Positions 5,749 through 8,493 of a stretch of 8,493 bases of DNA are shown here, piece by piece. The translations under genes and the position numbers were made by a program. Origin of the DNA: Clostridiaceae bacterium. GTDB taxonomy: Bacteria; Bacillota; Clostridia; Oscillospirales; Acutalibacteraceae. Where the stretch lies: NCBI GenBank assembly GCA_904501675.1, contig CAJGCL010000085.1:1-8493 (forward strand). The letters run 5' to 3'. How positions within the stretch are numbered: position 1 is the stretch's first letter; every line of letters begins with the position of its first letter. The notes under the pieces were generated by a model. It was not told the origin of the DNA. It worked only from the letters and a program-made list of their open reading frames with translations, and made no database searches.

Positions 5749-7269
5749 TTAGATTTTAACTGTTTTTCTGTTTTCTCCCCACACGATTTCAAGAGTAACA
5801 GGGATATTTGATTTTACCGTTATCTGAGGCTCCTGAGCTTCACTTTCTCTCGCTTCGCACAAAAGAGTCAGTTCACCGTTGACACCAAACGGATATTTCT
5901 CTATACCATGGCGCTCTGTAAGGTTTACATGCCACTCAATTTTTTGGTTTGCGGCATCAGGCTTTATACCGAAAACATACTCAAACATTATGGAAATAGG
6001 AATAAGACCTGTCCAGCCCACAAAGTTAGGCAACGAGGAGCTACCCCTTGTAAACTCACCATCTGTTGTTTCCGGTGCATAGTTTTCATAAAGAGTACCT
6101 GTATTTTTAAACACCTCAACTGCTGCATCAAGATGGGTGCATGCAATTTCGTAGGAAAGGTCATATTTTCCGTAGTTGTCAAGTCCTTTAAGCACCATAT
6201 AGTTTGTTGGAGCCCACACAGAGCCACACCAATAACCACCCTTTGGATTATATTCGGGATGGTCTTTAGAAAGAGTAGGTACCCTGTGCTCTGTTTTAAA
6301 CTCATTTTCATTATTAAGGTGAGCAATAAAGCTTTCCGCTCTATCTTCAGGCAGACACTTTGCAAGAAGCGCCCAGAATGTACCTATATGCTTTACACCA
6401 TTAAAGGTGTCGTCATTTTTAAGGTCATAATAAAACTTTGTCTTTTCATCCCACAGCTTTTCATTTATAACCTTGAAAAGGTGGTCGCTTTCTGCCTGAA
6501 GCTCAGGAATAAACTCTTCCCTGCCAAGCTCCTTCGCCATTTTTATAAGAAGGTTACATGCGTTAAGCTCCTGCATACAAGCGTCAACCCAAATCATATG
6601 ACCGTGACTGTAGCAAACGTGGTATTTTTCATCAAGGCGTGGGCAGTTATCCATACCACAGCCGTAGCCGGAAGAAAAATATGTACCGTCACGCCAGGTG
6701 AAATGCTCCTGCATCCATTGGTGGTATGCCACAAGGCACGGGAAAACTCTTGCGAGCCTTTCCTTATCACCGAAATTGAGATAATATTCCCATTCACACC
6801 AAGTCATAACCTCAGGACCTGTTGAAGCAGGATCGTGACGTGCAAAAACATCGTTACCTGTATCCTCCTCAATCTGACGGCAGATAAATCCGTCAACGTG
6901 CTGATGTGAATAGAAATTATCAAAGGTTTTTTGGAATTTAAAAATTCTGTCTGCATACTTGCCGAACATAAGCATAAATGCAGAATCCCACATAAATATA
7001 CAATTATTAAACGCCGCATCAATATAGTTTGCCACAAAGCCCGTGTTTTCCTTTGGTTGACGAAGATTACTGAATGCAATCTCCCAGGCTTTCCAGTAGC
7101 AATCTATGTGGTCCATATGGTTATCCCACACAGGCTGAGGAAGTGAACTTTTTACTTCTCCGAAAATAGGAAGAGGTACCGATTCAACATCGGCACCTAT
7201 AAAGGAGTTTTCCTCCATTAATTCCTTATCGTCATATGTGATTTCGTTATTTTGCTTAAAACTTATCAT
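5749..7269 (-). CDS. GH63/MGH1-like (alpha/alpha)6-barrel glycoside hydrolase, cytoplasmic
   Basis: 506 residues without signal peptide, so an intracellular enzyme acting on imported sugar. The fold resembles the trehalase/GH63/mannosylglycerate-hydrolase group: NYIDAAFNNCIFMWDSAF (81-98) is the typical substrate-entry strand, SGYGCGMDNCPR (200-211) holds D207 as the probable general acid, GGYWCGSVWAPTNYMVLKGL (344-363) is the characteristic late-barrel motif, and TLYENYAPETTDG (392-404) contains E395, the probable general base. A beta-rich C-terminal segment (about 440-506) closes the protein. Families with this fold invert the anomeric configuration and cleave alpha-glucosides, mannosylglycerate or glucosylglycerate. 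The start is 2 nt after the uxaC stop, with GGAG (7280-7277) inside the end of uxaC, so the two are translationally coupled. This suggests that the product or substrate contains a hexuronate, which is not an established activity for this fold. Fold and catalytic pair are moderately sure; specificity is unknown. Confidence 0.85.
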   Translation of the reverse strand: MISFKQNNEITYDDKELMEENSFIGADVESVPLPIFGEVKSSLPQPVWDNHMDHIDCYWKAWEIAFSNLRQPKENTGFVANYIDAAFNNCIFMWDSAFMLMFGKYADRIFKFQKTFDNFYSHQHVDGFICRQIEEDTGNDVFARHDPASTGPEVMTWCEWEYYLNFGDKERLARVFPCLVAYHQWMQEHFTWRDGTYFSSGYGCGMDNCPRLDEKYHVCYSHGHMIWVDACMQELNACNLLIKMAKELGREEFIPELQAESDHLFKVINEKLWDEKTKFYYDLKNDDTFNGVKHIGTFWALLAKCLPEDRAESFIAHLNNENEFKTEHRVPTLSKDHPEYNPKGGYWCGSVWAPTNYMVLKGLDNYGKYDLSYEIACTHLDAAVEVFKNTGTLYENYAPETTDGEFTRGSSSLPNFVGWTGLIPISIMFEYVFGIKPDAANQKIEWHVNLTERHGIEKYPFGVNGELTLLCEARESEAQEPQITVKSNIPVTLEIVWGENRKTVKI

Positions 7270-7271
7270 AA

Positions 7272-8492
7272 TCAGACTCCGAAATACTTAACTGCATTAT
7301 TAAATGAAATATCCTGAACAACCTTTGAAAGGAAATCTATATCGTCAGGGTATTTGCCTTCTTCCACAAGATCGCCTAAAAGCTCGCAGAGAATTCTGCG
7401 GAAATATTCGTGGCGAGGATATGAAAGGAAGCTTCTTGAGTCGGTAATCATACCAACAAACTTTGAAATAACGCCTAAGTTCATAAGTGTCTGCATCTGG
7501 GTACGCATACCGTCGTAGTTATCGTTAAACCACCAAGCAGATCCGAACTGGATTTTTGATTCTGCTTCATCTGACTGGAAGTTACCAAGCATTGTGCCGA
7601 GTACATAGTTATCCTTAGGGTTAAGGGTAAAGAGAACAGTTTTCGGAAGACCTGCACCGCAAAGCATTGCATCAAGAAGCCTTGAAAGGCTTACTGCAAT
7701 TTCATAGTCGGCAACAGAGTCGTAGCCTGTGTCAGGACCAAGCTTTTTGAACATAATTCCGTTATTATTTCTCATTGCACCGATATGGATTTCCATACCC
7801 CAACCGAGGCGGTTATATTCCCCTGCGAGGAAAAGCATAAGCTCTGTTTTATATTTATCTATTTCATCCTTTGAAAGAGCTTCACCATTAAGCTGACGGG
7901 CAAATATCTCGTTAAGCTCAGCTTCATCTGCTCTGTTATATGGAACATATGTGAAGGCGTGGTCGGAAGCACGGCATCCCATTTCTGCAAAGAATTCAAT
8001 TCTTTCAAGAAGTGCCTTTTTAAGCTCTGTAAATGAAGTAACCTTTCTGCCGATTACGTTTTCGAGAGCTACTACCCATTCATTGTAACCGGGAAGCTCA
8101 ATGCCAAGAGCTTTATCAGGACGGAACGCAGGGAGCACCTTGCATTTAAAGGATTTATCTTCTGCTAAAAGTTTATGGTATTCGAGTGTATCTGCGGCAT
8201 CGTCTGTTGTGCAAACGAATGCTACATTACTTTTTTCAATAAGCTCACGAGGTGTAAAACCGCCTGCCTTGATTTTAGCGTTTGCTCTTTCCCATATATC
8301 ATCGCAGGTTTCAGGTGAAAGCGGCTCGTAAATATCAAAATATCTCTGCAATTCAAGGTGAGTCCAATGGTAAAGCGGATTGCCGATGCAGTAAGGCATA
8401 GCCTTTGCCCATGCCTTGAACTTCTCGTACGAAGAAGCATCGCCCGTGATATATTTCTCGTCGATGCCGCAGCTTCTCATTGCGCGCCATTT
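7272..8492 (-). CDS. uxaC: Uronate (glucuronate/galacturonate) isomerase, N-terminus outside window
   Basis: UxaC interconverts D-glucuronate and D-fructuronate, or D-galacturonate and D-tagaturonate, the first intracellular step of hexuronate breakdown. 406 residues are visible against about 465-470 for the family. The frame stays open to the window edge and reads KWRAMRSCGIDEKYITGD, a familiar internal UxaC stretch, so roughly 60 residues including the N-terminal metal-binding HxH segment are missing. ATG 8480 is internal, not the start. Other hallmarks are NPLYHWTHLELQRYF, VLPAFRPDKAL, CRASDHAFTYVPY, HIGAMRNNN with LGPDTGYDS, GSAWWFNDNYDGM and SRSFLSYPRHEYFRRILCELLG, all intact in order. 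It is the first visible gene of the leftward cluster and is followed 2 nt later by the glycoside hydrolase. Its promoter and any regulator site lie beyond the right edge. Identification is confident; preference between the two uronates is not readable. Confidence 0.96.
   Translation of the reverse strand, partial: KWRAMRSCGIDEKYITGDASSYEKFKAWAKAMPYCIGNPLYHWTHLELQRYFDIYEPLSPETCDDIWERANAKIKAGGFTPRELIEKSNVAFVCTTDDAADTLEYHKLLAEDKSFKCKVLPAFRPDKALGIELPGYNEWVVALENVIGRKVTSFTELKKALLERIEFFAEMGCRASDHAFTYVPYNRADEAELNEIFARQLNGEALSKDEIDKYKTELMLFLAGEYNRLGWGMEIHIGAMRNNNGIMFKKLGPDTGYDSVADYEIAVSLSRLLDAMLCGAGLPKTVLFTLNPKDNYVLGTMLGNFQSDEAESKIQFGSAWWFNDNYDGMRTQMQTLMNLGVISKFVGMITDSRSFLSYPRHEYFRRILCELLGDLVEEGKYPDDIDFLSKVVQDISFNNAVKYFGV
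7277..7280 (-). promoter_or_regulatory. Ribosome binding site of the hydrolase inside uxaC
   Basis: Minus strand GGAG lies in the last codons of uxaC, 7 nt before the hydrolase ATG at 7269. Together with the 2-nt intergenic gap it indicates translational coupling of the two enzymes. Confidence 0.68.
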
Positions 8493-8493
8493 G

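Noticed and set aside
5908..6825. Long plus-strand open frame (305 codons) opposite the glycoside hydrolase gene
   Set aside because: It lies entirely antisense to a gene with clear catalytic motifs, has a Cys/Lys/Ile-rich composition unlike any family, and has no ribosome binding site; it is a shadow frame.
7272..8480. Reading ATG 8480 as the true start of a short uronate isomerase
   Set aside because: The frame continues upstream as KWRA, a conserved internal UxaC stretch, so the gene is cut by the window edge rather than being short.

Overview
The window reads as chromosomal DNA from a low-GC, Gram-positive gut-type Clostridia (Oscillospiraceae/Ruminococcaceae or Lachnospiraceae-like). 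This is inferred from A+T-rich intergenic DNA, strong GGAGG-type ribosome binding sites, sigma-A promoters with 17-nt spacers, and an RNase P RNA with class A architecture rather than the Bacillus class B form. No species is assigned.

Left part (1-2250): the tail of one membrane protein gene, followed 2 nt later by a second one (124-807), which together look like a two-component membrane complex of unproven function. A bidirectional hairpin separates them from a leftward Nudix ADP-ribose pyrophosphatase gene (853-1389). That gene is divergent from a rightward histidine phosphatase gene (1510-2109), and each has its own recognisable promoter in the shared intergenic region. A gene-free stretch of about 130 nt with short direct repeats follows.

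Middle (2242-4185): rnpB, the RNA subunit of RNase P, has a clear promoter, conserved core, GNRA-capped P14- and P18-like hairpins, an apparently very short P12, and a terminator. Next is a sodium:alanine/glycine symporter gene (AGCS family) with an exactly consensus TTGACA-17-TATAAT promoter. It ends at a strong bidirectional terminator.

Right part (4142-8493): a leftward uronate/oligosaccharide catabolic cluster. Uronate isomerase uxaC (5' end outside the window) is followed 2 nt later by a cytoplasmic GH63/MGH1-like (alpha/alpha)6-barrel glycoside hydrolase, and then by a GPH-family sugar:cation symporter that also has its own promoter with an overlapping 15-bp palindrome. The inferred scheme is that the symporter imports a uronate-containing or other short glycoside, the hydrolase cleaves it inside the cell, and UxaC isomerises the released glucuronate or galacturonate into the fructuronate/tagaturonate route. 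The hydrolase's substrate is the main unknown.

Most of the window is ordinary housekeeping and transport. No mobile element, CRISPR array, tRNA or phage gene was seen. The items most worth a second look are the uxaC-linked hydrolase, the membrane-protein pair, the reduced P12 of rnpB, and the repeat-bearing gap before rnpB.
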